A stretch of 64,000 nucleotides of DNA from Streptomyces flavidovirens DSM 40150 (GTDB taxonomy: Bacteria; Actinomycetota; Actinomycetes; Streptomycetales; Streptomycetaceae): positions 1 to 64,000 of the forward strand of contig NZ_AUBE01000017.1 of the NCBI RefSeq assembly GCF_000429085.1, read 5' to 3'. Shown here piece by piece: positions 1 to 9,134 of the stretch (the first letter of the stretch is position 1; the number at the start of each line of letters is the position of its first letter). The notes beneath the pieces were generated by a model. That model did no database searches and had not been told where the DNA came from. It saw nothing but the letters and a program-made list of their open reading frames with translations. Both the position numbers and the translations under genes were made by a program.

Positions 1-390
1 AGATCGGACCGGAATATGGTCCGCTGTTCTCAGCGTCCTCGCTGTGTTCGCCCGGGCCGTCACACGTGACGACCCAGGACTTTTCAAAGGAACCACCAAC
101 CCATCAAAGATGGGTCGGGGTATCAACATATCTGGCGTTGACTTTTGGCACGCTGTTGAGTTCTCAAGGAACGGACGCTTCCTTTGTACTCACCCACAGA
201 ACATCGTCTGGGGCTTTCCTCCGGGCTTTCGTTCGGTATTTCGTGTTTCCGACTCTATCAGACTCTTTCGTGTCCGACTTCCTCGGCGCTTTCCAGTTCT
301 TCGCTTTCGCGTTTCCCTTTCCGGCGATTCCGACTCTATCAGTCCTTTTCCGTTTCCCTGACCAACGTTCTGCGGGCACGCTGAACATCG
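1..390 (-). promoter_or_regulatory. rRNA operon promoter and 16S leader region (16S gene lies left of the window)
   Basis: Read on the minus strand, this stretch has the conserved leader found upstream of Streptomyces 16S rRNA genes: a TTGAGAACTCAA boxA-like palindrome (complement of 156-167), the downstream GCGTGCCAAA block, and a leader that runs off the left edge. Two copies of the block CTGATAGAGTCGGAA lie upstream, giving -10-like TAGAGT at 252-257 and 333-338 (plus-strand ACTCTA), 81 bp apart, which suggests tandem rrn promoters. Hairpins sit at 99-115 (ACCCATC, AAA loop) and 5-23 (CGGACC arms). The long open frames here are not genes. The 16S gene itself is not in the window, so operon identity is inferred. 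Confidence 0.85.
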
Positions 391-648
391 GATCCGAGAT
401 AAGGTCTGGACTTGACGGAAGCTGCCGACCCACGACCCACGATGGAGTGCGTGGTGGTCTCAGGCAGGACTACGAGAGTACATCGCTCCCGGAGACGAGG
501 CAAACCGTTGCCGGTGCACCCCTAGGTCCGCCAAGCAGCAGCTCTCGTGCGGAACCGGGACTTCTAGTGACTTACCCTTCTCAAACAGTACGCCGTCCTG
601 GACAGGTAGTGGCGGCGGCACACGAACTCTCCACCCCTGGGAGGCCCT

Positions 649-1098
649 ATGACCAGCGTGACGTCCCCTCTTGCTGGACGCGCCATCGGACTCGCCGCAG
701 TCCCCGACCCGGTGTTCTCCGGTGCGATGGTCGGTCCCGGCACCGCGATCGACCCCGTACGTGAGCCGTCGGAGGCTGTCGCCCCTGTTGCCGGTGTCAT
801 CGTCTCCCTGCACCCGCACGCTTTCGTCGTCGTCGACGCCGACGGGCACGGAGTCCTGACGCACCTGGGCATCGACACGGTGCAGCTCAACGGTGAAGGC
901 TTCGAGCTGCTCGTGAACAAGGGGGACACCGTGGCGCGCGGCCAGGCCGTCGTGCGGTGGAACCCGGCAGCCGTCGAAGAGGCCGGCAAGTCGGCCGTGT
1001 GCCCGATCGTTGCTCTCGAGGCCACGGCCGACTCCCTTGCCGACCTCGTCGAGGACGGCGACGTGAAGTCCGGCGACGCGCTCTTCAGCTGGCAGTGA
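649..1098 (+). CDS. crr: PTS glucose-type IIA component (IIA-Crr)
   Basis: This 149-residue protein is the soluble EIIA of the phosphoenolpyruvate:sugar phosphotransferase system. It accepts phosphate from HPr and passes it to membrane EIIB/EIIC permeases, and in streptomycetes serves the N-acetylglucosamine PTS. The family histidines are visible: His72 in THLGIDTV (phosphorylated residue) and His57 in HPHAF. Length is normal for a free-standing IIA domain. The ATG at 649 is preceded by GGGAGG. The gene lies 88 bp upstream of ptsI in the same direction, the usual crr-ptsI arrangement; ptsH is not in the window. Identification is firm. Confidence 0.95.
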   Translation: MTSVTSPLAGRAIGLAAVPDPVFSGAMVGPGTAIDPVREPSEAVAPVAGVIVSLHPHAFVVVDADGHGVLTHLGIDTVQLNGEGFELLVNKGDTVARGQAVVRWNPAAVEEAGKSAVCPIVALEATADSLADLVEDGDVKSGDALFSWQ

Positions 1099-1186
1099 CG
1101 TCGGCGCCGTAATGGCGGCCCGCGGGTACGACATCCATCGCGGGGGGACTGGACAGGGTCCCGCCGCAACTATCGGAGACGGTGAA

Positions 1187-2857
1187 ATGGAGACAACGCT
1201 GCGAGGCGTCGGCGTGAGCCACGGTGTGGCGATCGGCGAGGTCCGGCACATGGGCACGGCGGTTCTGGAGCCGCCGGCCAAGCAGATTCCCGCGGAGGAG
1301 GCGGAGCGCGAACAGGGGCGCGCCCGCCAGGCCGTGGAAGCTGTTGCGGCCGACCTGATTGCGCGTGGCAACCTGGCCGGCGGCGAGGCACAGCACGTGC
1401 TTGAGGCGCAGGCCATGATGGCGCAGGACCCCGAGCTCATGGCTGATGTCGATCGCCGCATCGCTGTGGGAAGCACGGCCGAGCGTGGGGTGTACGACGC
1501 CTTTGCCGCCTACCGGGCTCTGCTGGCGAATGCCGGCGAGTACCTGGCGGGTCGTGTCGCGGACCTGGACGACGTGCGGAATCGTATCGTCGCCCGTCTG
1601 CTGGGCGTGCCGATGCCCGGTGTGCCGGACAGCGACGAGCCATACGTGCTGATCGCGCGGGACCTCGCTCCCGCCGACACGGCGCTGCTCGACCCCACGC
1701 TGGTTCTGGGCTTCGTGACCGAGGAGGGCGGGCCCACCAGCCACAGCGCGATTCTGGCGCGGGCTCTGGGTGTGCCCGCTGTGGTGGCTCTGCCGGGTGC
1801 CGGTGAGCTGGCCGAGGGCACGGTCGTCGCGGTCGACGGCAGCACGGGCGAGATCTTCGTCGAGCCCACCGCCGAGAAGCGGGCCGAGCTCGAGGCCGCT
1901 GCCGCTGAGCGCAGGGCTGCGCTCTCGGCTTCGACGGGTCCCGGTGCGACGTCCGACGGTCACAAGGTCCCGCTGCTCGCCAACATCGGCGGTCCCGCCG
2001 ATGTACCGGCCGCGGTCGAGGCCGGCGCTGAAGGTGTCGGTCTGTTCCGTACGGAGTTCCTCTTCCTCGACGACAGCAAGCAGGCGCCTTCGGAGGAGAA
2101 GCAGGTTGAGGCGTACCGCACGGTTCTTGAGGCTTTCCCCGAGGGCCGCGTGGTCGTGCGGGTGCTGGACGCCGGCGCGGACAAGCCGCTCGACTTCCTG
2201 ACTCCGGCCGAGGAGCCGAACCCGGCGCTCGGTGTGCGGGGGCTGCGGTCGCTGCTCGAGCACCCCGACGTGCTGCGGACGCAGCTGACCGCCTTGGCGA
2301 AGGCAGCCAAGGGGCTGCCGGTGTACCTCGAGGTCATGGCGCCGATGGTCGCGGACCGTACGGACGCCAAGGCGTTCGCGGACGCGTGCCGTGCGGCCGG
2401 GCTGCAGGCGAAGTTCGGCGCGATGGTCGAGATCCCGTCCGCCGCGCTGCGGGCGCGCTCGATTCTGCAGGAGGTCGAGTTCCTCTCGCTGGGGACGAAC
2501 GACCTGGCCCAGTACACGTTCGCCGCCGACCGGCAGGTCGGTGCGGTGTCGCGGCTCCAGGACCCGTGGCAGCCCGCGCTGCTCGACCTGGTGGCGGCGT
2601 CGGCCGACGCCGCCAAGGCCGAGGGCAAGAGCTGTGGCGTGTGTGGTGAGGCTGCGGCCGATCCGCTGCTCGCCTGCGTAATGACGGGTCTGGGTGTCAC
2701 CTCCCTGTCGATGGGCGCGAAGGCTATTCCTTATGTCCGGGCGACGCTGGCGAAGCACACGCTCGCCCAGTGCGAGCGGGCTGCCGCGGCGGCGCGTGCC
2801 ACGGACACCGCCGACGAGGCGCGGGCGGCCGCGCAGGCGGTGCTGTCCGGCGAGTGA
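1187..2857 (+). CDS. ptsI: PTS enzyme I (phosphoenolpyruvate-protein phosphotransferase)
   Basis: Enzyme I (556 residues) starts the PTS chain by autophosphorylation from phosphoenolpyruvate and phosphorylates HPr in the cytoplasm. The phosphohistidine motif GGPTSHSAILAR places the active His at residue 186. The PEP-binding TIM barrel follows, with EGVGLFRTEFLF and the C-terminal CGEAAADP and LSLGTNDLAQY signatures. The frame is open further upstream to 1112, but the ATG at 1187 follows a GGAGA ribosome site and gives the normal N-terminus. It is probably co-transcribed with crr and ends at a strong hairpin. Confidence 0.96.
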   Translation: METTLRGVGVSHGVAIGEVRHMGTAVLEPPAKQIPAEEAEREQGRARQAVEAVAADLIARGNLAGGEAQHVLEAQAMMAQDPELMADVDRRIAVGSTAERGVYDAFAAYRALLANAGEYLAGRVADLDDVRNRIVARLLGVPMPGVPDSDEPYVLIARDLAPADTALLDPTLVLGFVTEEGGPTSHSAILARALGVPAVVALPGAGELAEGTVVAVDGSTGEIFVEPTAEKRAELEAAAAERRAALSASTGPGATSDGHKVPLLANIGGPADVPAAVEAGAEGVGLFRTEFLFLDDSKQAPSEEKQVEAYRTVLEAFPEGRVVVRVLDAGADKPLDFLTPAEEPNPALGVRGLRSLLEHPDVLRTQLTALAKAAKGLPVYLEVMAPMVADRTDAKAFADACRAAGLQAKFGAMVEIPSAALRARSILQEVEFLSLGTNDLAQYTFAADRQVGAVSRLQDPWQPALLDLVAASADAAKAEGKSCGVCGEAAADPLLACVMTGLGVTSLSMGAKAIPYVRATLAKHTLAQCERAAAAARATDTADEARAAAQAVLSGE

Positions 2858-2876
2858 CCGGCGGACGCCGGATCGA

Positions 2877-2914
2877 CCGAGGGGCTCTTGGCCAGGTGGC
2901 CGGGAGCCCCTCGG
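2877..2914. terminator. Bidirectional terminator hairpin between ptsI and the convergent gene
   Basis: A perfect 10-bp inverted repeat (CCGAGGGGCT at 2877-2886, AGCCCCTCGG at 2905-2914) has an 18-nt loop. It lies between the end of ptsI and the convergent 2919 stop, so it can stop both transcripts. Confidence 0.8.
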
Positions 2915-2918
2915 GCGT

Positions 2919-3818
2919 TCAGTGATGGGTGTCGGGCTCCTCGATCTCGAAGCCCGGGCAGTATTCGACGCCGGGCTCCGGGGATACCGGTTCGCCGGTG
3001 TCCGCGTCCGTGCAGTAGGCGCTGAAGACCTCACCGGCGGAGAGTGCGATCAGGCGGCCCCGGTGGAGTCGCCAGCCGTGGAGGCGGTCCGGGGCTCCGG
3101 GCTCGGTGGTCCTCAGTACCACTCCCCCGGTGCTTTCCACGGCGATACCGGCTGCGAGGACGGTCACGAACTCTGCGCCTTCGGCCTCGGTCAGGTGCAC
3201 CGGCTCGCCGGCGGTGCGTTCCGCGTGGAGCACGGCGAGGAGTTGTTCCTCCTCGACGGGGACGCTGCAGACGAGGTGGTGGCTGCCGGGGCCGGCTTGT
3301 TCGAGCAGGCGTGTGACGAGGCGCGACGCCCGGTCGAGGGACTCACGGCCGATGTCCTCGCCGCATTCGGCGCAGTTGCCCAGCCGGGCCAGGAGCAGGG
3401 TGGCGTACTCCCAGGTGGCCCGGCGGACCGCTTCGTTGATCAGCAGGGGCACGAGGCTGTCCATGGGCTGGCCGGTATAGGGGAGGGAGGCGCCGCAGGT
3501 CGCGACTTCGGCGGTGAAGCGGGTCCGGCTCTCCGCCGTGTCGGGGTCGATGCCTGTGGCCCGGCAGAACTCCAGGAAGTCTTCCGGGTCGAAGAGCGCG
3601 ACGGTGGTGTGCAAGCCCTGGGCCGCCAGGGCTCGTAGCAGCCCGTCGACCTGCTGGAGGTACGCGGTGTGGTCGTCGAAGGCGAAGGTGCCGTAGCCCG
3701 TCATGAGGGCGAAGTCCTGCTCGTCGGCCAGCAGGCCTACGGTGCTGGGTGCTTCGCGGCGAAGCGTGCGGCGCATCGCCTTGCTCTTGTGATGCTTCGT
3801 GGACTTGGTGCGCGCCAT
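2919..3818 (-). CDS. Conserved hypothetical protein, 299 aa
   Basis: I do not recognise a functional family. The protein begins with a very basic stretch (MARTKSTKHHKSK followed by MRRTLRR), then is mixed alpha/beta and mildly acidic. One CxxC pair (NCAECGEDI) sits near the middle and two more cysteines near the C-terminus (YCTD, YCPGF), so metal binding is possible. The frame is open upstream, but the ATG at 3818 has GGGGG just before it. It is a single gene transcribed toward ptsI. The basic N-terminus could suit nucleic-acid binding, but that is only a guess. Confidence 0.8.
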   Translation of the reverse strand: MARTKSTKHHKSKAMRRTLRREAPSTVGLLADEQDFALMTGYGTFAFDDHTAYLQQVDGLLRALAAQGLHTTVALFDPEDFLEFCRATGIDPDTAESRTRFTAEVATCGASLPYTGQPMDSLVPLLINEAVRRATWEYATLLLARLGNCAECGEDIGRESLDRASRLVTRLLEQAGPGSHHLVCSVPVEEEQLLAVLHAERTAGEPVHLTEAEGAEFVTVLAAGIAVESTGGVVLRTTEPGAPDRLHGWRLHRGRLIALSAGEVFSAYCTDADTGEPVSPEPGVEYCPGFEIEEPDTHH

Positions 3819-3908
3819 GATTCCCCCTGAGCGCAGTCGATCATTGCTCACTCACCGTAACCGACTGCACTGACAACGCACTCTCCGTGAGGCAGGGGGG
3901 GCCGCTCG

Positions 3909-5885
3909 TCAGCGGCGGGAGCGGGCCAGGGCCTCGTAGAAGCGCAGGAGTTCGAGGTTGTCGACCGAGCCCGGATTGACCGCCTTGGTGAGTGGGGTGC
4001 CCTGGAGAAGGCGCTTGACGGGTACCTCGATGCGCTTGCCGGTGAGGGTGTGCGGGACGCCGGGGACCTCGATGATCTCGTCGGGAACGTGGCGCGGGGA
4101 GAGTTCGGTGCGGATGGCCTGCTTGACGCGGTCGCGCAGGGCGTCATCGAGCGTGGCGCCCTCCGCGAGGTGGACGAAGAGCGGCATCCAGTAACCCCCG
4201 TCGGGCTCTTCGAGGCCGATGACGAGGGACTCCCTGATTTCCGGAAGACGCTCGACCACCTCGTAGATGTCCGCCGAGCCCATGCGGACGCCCTGGCGGT
4301 TGAGGGTGGAGTCGGAGCGGCCGTGGATGACCACGGAGCCGTGGTCCGTGATGGTGATCCAGTCGCCGTGCCGCCATACGCCGGGATACGTGTCGAAGTA
4401 GCTGTCGTGGTAGCGGCTGCCGTCGGGGTCGTTCCAGAAGTGGACCGGCATGGACGGCATGGGGTTGGTGACGACCAGTTCGCCGACTTCGTTGGTGAGC
4501 GGCTTGCCCTGGGGGTCCCAGGCCTGGAGGTCGGTGCCCAGGCAGGCGGCCTGGAGCTCTCCGATGTGGACGGGCAGGGTCGGGACCGCGCCGGCGAAGC
4601 AGCTGCAGACGTCCGTGCCTCCGGAGACCGATGCGATCCAGAGGTCGGACGCGACCTCGTCGTGGAGCCAGCGGAAGCCGTCGGGCGGGAGCGGCGAGCC
4701 GGTGGTGGCTACGCATCTGACGCGGGACAGGTCGTAGTCGCGCGCGGGGTGGACCCCGGCCTTGGCGCAGGCCATGACGTACGCGGCCGAGGTGCCGAAG
4801 AGGGTCGCCCCGGTGAGTTCGGCGACGCGCCACTGGGCGCCGGTGCCCGGATAGCCGGGGCTGCCGTCGTACAGGACGACCGTGGTGCCCGTGAGGAGGC
4901 CGGAGATGAGGAAGTTCCACATCATCCAGCCGGTGGAGGTGTACCAGAAGAAGCGGTCGTCGGGGCCGAGGTCGCAGTGCAGGCCGATTTGCTTGAAGTG
5001 CTCCAGGAGGATGCCGCCCTGGGACTGCACGATGGCCTTCGGGAGGCCGGTCGTACCGGAGGAGTACAGGACCCAGAGGGGATGCTCGAAGGGGACTTGC
5101 TCGAAGACCGGTTCGGTGTCGGCCGAGGTGAGGGCTGACCAGTTCAGGGCGCCTTCGGGTGCGTCGGTGCCGAGGAGTGGGATGTGGACCACGGCGCGCA
5201 GGGTGGGCAGCTCGCGGCGGAGTTCGGCGACGGTGTCCGTACGGTCGTGTTCCTTGCCGCCGTAGCGGTAGCCGTCGACGGCGAAGAGGACGACGGGCTC
5301 GACCTGCTGGAAGCGGTCGAGGACGCTGCGGGCGCCGAAGTCGGGGGCGCAGGAGGTCCAGACTCCGCCGACGGCGGCGGTGGCGAGGAGGGCGATGGTG
5401 GCCTGGGGGATGTTGGGGAGGTAACCGCTGACGCGGTCTCCGGGGCGTACGCCGAGGGCGCGCAGTTCGGCGGCGAGTGAGCCCACCTGGCGGCGCAGCT
5501 CGGACCAGCTCACCGATGTGGGCGCGTGGGTCTCGTCGACGTACAGCAGGGCCGGGTCGTCCGCGCGGGACGGGTCCTCGGCCGTTCGCAGGGCGTGCTC
5601 CGCGTAATTGAGGGTGGCTCCCGGGAACCACTGGGCGCCCGGCATGGAACGGTCGGCGAGGACCGTTTCGTACGGGGTGGAGAAGCGCACGTCGAACCAG
5701 TCGGCGACGGCCTTCCAGAAGGTGTCGAGCTCGTCGACGGACCAGCGGTGCAGCGCCGCGTATCCGCCGTCGGCGGGTGCTCCGTACCGCTCGGCCGCCC
5801 AGCTCTGGAAGCGGGTGACAGCGGCGGCGGCGATACGGTCCGCGTCCGGCTGCCAGAGGGGCGCGGTGTTCGCTGCTGAGGACAT
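3909..5885 (-). CDS. Acetoacetyl-CoA synthetase (acetoacetate-CoA ligase)
   Basis: This 658-residue adenylate-forming enzyme activates acetoacetate to acetoacetyl-CoA with ATP and CoA. The AMP-binding P-loop-like motif LYSSGTTGLPKAIV is intact. The aryl/acyl-binding core FWYTSTGWMMWNF, the ATP-gripping GRSDSTLNRQGVR hinge motif and the C-terminal LTGKRIEVPVKRLL lysine region are all visible. Length and the N-terminal WQPDADRI start fit the acetoacetyl-CoA synthetase branch rather than acetyl-CoA synthetase. The ATG at 5885 has GGGAG upstream; the open frame extends much further but has no ribosome site there. It is monocistronic and divergent from the GH31 gene across 218 bp. Confidence 0.93.
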   Translation of the reverse strand: MSSAANTAPLWQPDADRIAAAAVTRFQSWAAERYGAPADGGYAALHRWSVDELDTFWKAVADWFDVRFSTPYETVLADRSMPGAQWFPGATLNYAEHALRTAEDPSRADDPALLYVDETHAPTSVSWSELRRQVGSLAAELRALGVRPGDRVSGYLPNIPQATIALLATAAVGGVWTSCAPDFGARSVLDRFQQVEPVVLFAVDGYRYGGKEHDRTDTVAELRRELPTLRAVVHIPLLGTDAPEGALNWSALTSADTEPVFEQVPFEHPLWVLYSSGTTGLPKAIVQSQGGILLEHFKQIGLHCDLGPDDRFFWYTSTGWMMWNFLISGLLTGTTVVLYDGSPGYPGTGAQWRVAELTGATLFGTSAAYVMACAKAGVHPARDYDLSRVRCVATTGSPLPPDGFRWLHDEVASDLWIASVSGGTDVCSCFAGAVPTLPVHIGELQAACLGTDLQAWDPQGKPLTNEVGELVVTNPMPSMPVHFWNDPDGSRYHDSYFDTYPGVWRHGDWITITDHGSVVIHGRSDSTLNRQGVRMGSADIYEVVERLPEIRESLVIGLEEPDGGYWMPLFVHLAEGATLDDALRDRVKQAIRTELSPRHVPDEIIEVPGVPHTLTGKRIEVPVKRLLQGTPLTKAVNPGSVDNLELLRFYEALARSRR

Positions 5886-6103
5886 GGGGCGGCTCCCAGG
5901 GCTGTACGCGTGGTGTGCGTGTGTCGCGCGCACGTGCGGAAGGGTGTGCGCACGAGGCGGCTGACAGGGACGATGCCACGTGATCGTCTCGCGCACCAGG
6001 GCGGGCTCCCCACAGTCGGGGATCAGGTCATGTGCGCGCACCACGGGTGAACGGCAGTTGAACGCGCCCTGTGCGTGTCCGGCCGGGTGGCAGGGTGAGC
6101 CGC

Positions 6104-8485
6104 ATGGACGGTCATGACCTGGTGCGCTCGGTGAAACTGGTCGGCACGGTGCGGGGGCTGCGCTTCGCGGGCTCGGCGTGGCGGCATCGTCGTACGGATG
6201 CCCGGGGGTTGCGGCAGCGGGGACCTGAGCGGGCCCGGGTGCCCGGTGCGGTGACGGGCGCGGAGCCGCAGCCGGGTGGCGGGGTGCTGCGTTTCGCCCG
6301 CTCCGAGCTGCGGGTGATGGTCGCGGTGGGAGGGGCGGTGTTCTGGGGCTGGGACGGCGCGGAGCCGGAGCCCTCGTACGCGCTCGCGGGTGCGTGCCCG
6401 GAGCCCGACCCCAGGGCGGAGCTGGAGCCCGACAAGGACGGCGGCTGGCAGGTGGTGTCGCAGCGGCTGACGGTCGCCGTCTCGCGGCACGGTGCCGTCG
6501 AGGTCCGTACACCGGGCGGCATGGTGCTCCGCCGGGACCTGCCGCCGCGCTGGTGGGAGCCGGTCGGGGGAGGGACCGGGCGGTGGCTGCAGCGCGGCGA
6601 GGTGCCGGCGGACGCGCGGTTCTTCGGTCTCGGCGGGCGGTCTTCGGGGTTCCGGCTGCGGGACGGCACGTACGCCCTGTGGAACTCGGGTCCGGGCGCG
6701 CGGCTCGATCCGGGCGGGCGGCTCGATGCGGGCGGGCGGCTCGAGGCGGGCGGCGGGCCGCTGTTCACTGCCATGCCGGTGCAACTGGTCGTTTCCGACG
6801 CCGGCACACATCTCGTCTTCCACGACACGACCTGGGAAGGGCGGGTGACGCTGCGGGAGGGCGAGGAGGGGGCCGGATCGGGCCACGACCGGCCGGGCAC
6901 GAGTGAGCTGCGCATGGACGGCGGGCCGCTGCGTTGCTGGGTGGTGGCGGGGACGCCGGCGCGCGTGCTGCGGGGCTGGTCCGCGCTCACTGGTGCGCCC
7001 GTGCTCCCTCCGTCGTGGGCGCTGGGTCGGCAGCACGCGTGGCGGGGGTCCGGCGGCGAACGGGAGGTGCGGCGGATCGTCGCCGGTTTTGGCGAGCGGG
7101 GGATGCCCCTGTCCGCGCTGCACCTGGATATGGACATGGGCCGGGCCGACGGGCAACAGGGCGCCGTCGCCGGGCCTGAGCGGTTTTCCCGGATTGCCCG
7201 GCTCGCCGCGGATCTCGGTGAGTCGGGGGTGCGGCTGGTCCCGGTCGTCCGTCCCGCTGTCAGAGCCGAGCCGGGGAGCGGGTTGTACGACAGCGGAAGG
7301 GCCGCGGGGGCGTTCGTACGGGACGCACACGGGAACGAGGTACGCGGAGCTTTTCGGTCCGGGAAGCACGTGTTTCCGGATTTCACCGATCCACGTGCTC
7401 GTGCCTGGTGGGCGTCGCTGCACGAAGAGCGCCTCGCTCAGGGTTTCTCCGGTGTCTGGCACGAAATGAGCGAACCGGCGGCCCTCTCCCCCTTCGGTGA
7501 TCCGTCGTTGCCGCGCTCCGCACGGCACGATCTGGAGGGGCGCGGTGGCGATCACCGGGAGGCTCGCAATGTCTACGGCCTGGGGATGGCGCGTGCCGGT
7601 TACGAGGCACTGCGGAACCGGGATTCCGGGGAACGGCCGTTTCTCTTCTCGGATTCCGGCTGGGCCGGCATACAGAGGTACGCCGGCACCTGTTCCGGGG
7701 ATGTGCCGACGGGCTGGCCGGGGCTGCGTGCCTCGCTCTCCCTGGTGCTCGGTCTCGGGTTGTGCGGAGTGCCGTACTCGGGAACCGATGTCGGAGGGCT
7801 GAGCGGCACACCTTCACCCGAGCTGTATCTGCGCTGGTTTCAACTGGGCGCCCATCTGCCACTGTTCCGTACGCGTGCGGCTGTTCCCTCGTGCTCCGGT
7901 GAGCCGTGGGAGTTCGGTCCGCGGGTGCTCGAACACGCGAAGGCCGCGCTCGCGGAACGGGAGCGGCTGCGGCCGTATTTCGTGACGCTGTCCCATCTGG
8001 CCCGCCTCACCGGTGCGCCTTATGTACGTCCCGTGTGGTGGGGTGCGCCTGAGGACCGGGCGTTGCGGGACTGTGAGGATGCCTTCCTGCTCGGGGACGC
8101 TCTGTTGGTCGCTCCCGTACTGGAGCGCGGCGCGGACCGCAGAGCGGTGCGCTTGCCGCACGGCCGGTGGTACGACACGGCTACCGGCAAGGCCTACGAA
8201 GGCCAGGGCCAGGTGCTGCTGGAGGCGCCACTGTCGCGCATCCCTGTGCTGGCTCGGGCCGGTTCCGTGATTCCCGTGCGCGGTGACGACGGCGGGTTGA
8301 CGCTGGAGGCGTGGGCGCCGGCTGCCGGGCGTACCGGAGGAGGGCTGGTCGTGCGGGGCGCGGGAGACGGTGGGGAGCGGGCGGAGGTCGAGCGGTTCAC
8401 GACGCGGGTGAACGGTGGGCGGGTGCTGGTGGAGCGGGAGGGTGGCGGGGACGTGGGGCTCCCGGTGCGGGTGCGGGGCTGCTGA
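6104..8485 (+). CDS. Glycoside hydrolase family 31 protein with altered nucleophile motif
   Basis: This 793-residue protein has the GH31 layout: an N-terminal beta domain, a (beta/alpha)8 barrel, then beta domains. Barrel landmarks are the HLDMDMG strand, FPDFTDPRARAWW, the acid/base region with Asp533 in TCSGDVPTGW, and FRTRAAVP. GH31 alpha-glucosidases carry W-x-D-M-N-E, where Asp is the nucleophile; here the segment reads GVWHEMSEP, with Glu454 (codon 7463-7465) at the Asp position and Ser at the Asn position. A glycine-rich DPGGRLDAGGRLEAGG tandem sits near residue 205. It is probably cytoplasmic, with no signal peptide. The ATG at 6104 follows GGTGAG. Substrate is unknown. Confidence 0.85.
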   Translation: MDGHDLVRSVKLVGTVRGLRFAGSAWRHRRTDARGLRQRGPERARVPGAVTGAEPQPGGGVLRFARSELRVMVAVGGAVFWGWDGAEPEPSYALAGACPEPDPRAELEPDKDGGWQVVSQRLTVAVSRHGAVEVRTPGGMVLRRDLPPRWWEPVGGGTGRWLQRGEVPADARFFGLGGRSSGFRLRDGTYALWNSGPGARLDPGGRLDAGGRLEAGGGPLFTAMPVQLVVSDAGTHLVFHDTTWEGRVTLREGEEGAGSGHDRPGTSELRMDGGPLRCWVVAGTPARVLRGWSALTGAPVLPPSWALGRQHAWRGSGGEREVRRIVAGFGERGMPLSALHLDMDMGRADGQQGAVAGPERFSRIARLAADLGESGVRLVPVVRPAVRAEPGSGLYDSGRAAGAFVRDAHGNEVRGAFRSGKHVFPDFTDPRARAWWASLHEERLAQGFSGVWHEMSEPAALSPFGDPSLPRSARHDLEGRGGDHREARNVYGLGMARAGYEALRNRDSGERPFLFSDSGWAGIQRYAGTCSGDVPTGWPGLRASLSLVLGLGLCGVPYSGTDVGGLSGTPSPELYLRWFQLGAHLPLFRTRAAVPSCSGEPWEFGPRVLEHAKAALAERERLRPYFVTLSHLARLTGAPYVRPVWWGAPEDRALRDCEDAFLLGDALLVAPVLERGADRRAVRLPHGRWYDTATGKAYEGQGQVLLEAPLSRIPVLARAGSVIPVRGDDGGLTLEAWAPAAGRTGGGLVVRGAGDGGERAEVERFTTRVNGGRVLVEREGGGDVGLPVRVRGC

Positions 8486-8541
8486 GGTGGGTGCGGTCCG
8501 CTGGGGCGGGTGCGGTCGGCTGGGGCGGGACCGGGGAATGG

Positions 8542-9075
8542 TTACGTCGTGTGGCTGTAGCTTCCCGCGAACCATCGGCGTACCGCTTCGGTGTGCAGCG
8601 GAAAGGCCAGCTCGGCGGGTGCGCGCAGGACGTGCCGGCCTGTCGTTTCCGTAGTGGGGGCGGAAGGCGGCAGGTCGGTGGCGGCGCGTTCGGGGAGCAG
8701 CCCGAAGAGGAGCAGGTGGCCGGCGGGGGAGCTCAGCGCGTCGGCGAGGCGCACCTGTCCCGCCGGCGCCTGGATGCCCGTCTCCTCGCGCAGTTCGCGT
8801 ACGACCGCTTGCCGCCAGTCCTCGCCGTGGTCGATGAAGCCGCCGGGCAGCGCGGTCCCGCCGAGCTGAGGTTCGATGGCACGGGTGAAGACGACGAGTC
8901 CGCCACCCTGGTCGTCGCGTACGGGCAGCAGGGCGACAGCGACGGGCAAGGGGTTGCGGTAGGCCGTGTCGCCGCAGACGGTACAGACGCGGGGCCAGTC
9001 ACCGGCCGGCCGGTACGGCGCTCCGCAACTGGGGCAGTGGGAGTCCCGGACGGGCTTCTTCGAAGGTGCGGCCAC
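8542..9075 (-). CDS. NUDIX hydrolase with N-terminal zinc ribbon
   Basis: A zinc-ribbon-like segment comes first (CPSCGAPY then CTVCG). It is followed by a complete NUDIX box: GGFIDHGE, then seven residues, then RELREETGI, which gives the metal-binding GX5EX7REUXEEXGU pattern. The architecture suggests hydrolysis of a nucleoside diphosphate derivative such as NADH, ADP-ribose or 8-oxo-dGTP; the substrate cannot be read from sequence. I chose the GTG at 9075, which places the zinc ribbon close to the N-terminus. An in-frame ATG at 9141 is an alternative, but it would overlap the divergent 9135 gene. The true start is uncertain. Confidence 0.85.
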   Translation of the reverse strand: MAAPSKKPVRDSHCPSCGAPYRPAGDWPRVCTVCGDTAYRNPLPVAVALLPVRDDQGGGLVVFTRAIEPQLGGTALPGGFIDHGEDWRQAVVRELREETGIQAPAGQVRLADALSSPAGHLLLFGLLPERAATDLPPSAPTTETTGRHVLRAPAELAFPLHTEAVRRWFAGSYSHTT

Positions 9076-9134
9076 GCGCGGACTGTATCCGATGCCCCTT
9101 CCCCAGGGGCGGTTGACCTGATAGACGGAGGCCC

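Noticed and set aside
44..764. Plus-strand open frames in the first 760 bases
   Set aside because: They lie in the rRNA leader/promoter and overlap crr out of frame; composition is non-coding.
1085..3034. Long minus-strand open frame opposite ptsI
   Set aside because: It is antisense to a clear enzyme I gene; its translation is Arg/Gly/His-rich with no domain, a common artefact of high-GC coding DNA.
4144..5979. 611-codon minus-strand frame overlapping acetoacetyl-CoA synthetase
   Set aside because: Same strand, other frame; Arg/Pro/His-rich low-complexity translation, while the 3909-5885 frame has all enzyme motifs.
8488..8525. Tandem 19-bp repeat between GH31 and NUDIX genes as a terminator or site
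   Set aside because: It is a simple direct repeat of GGTGCGGTC-type sequence without a clear stem; no function can be supported.
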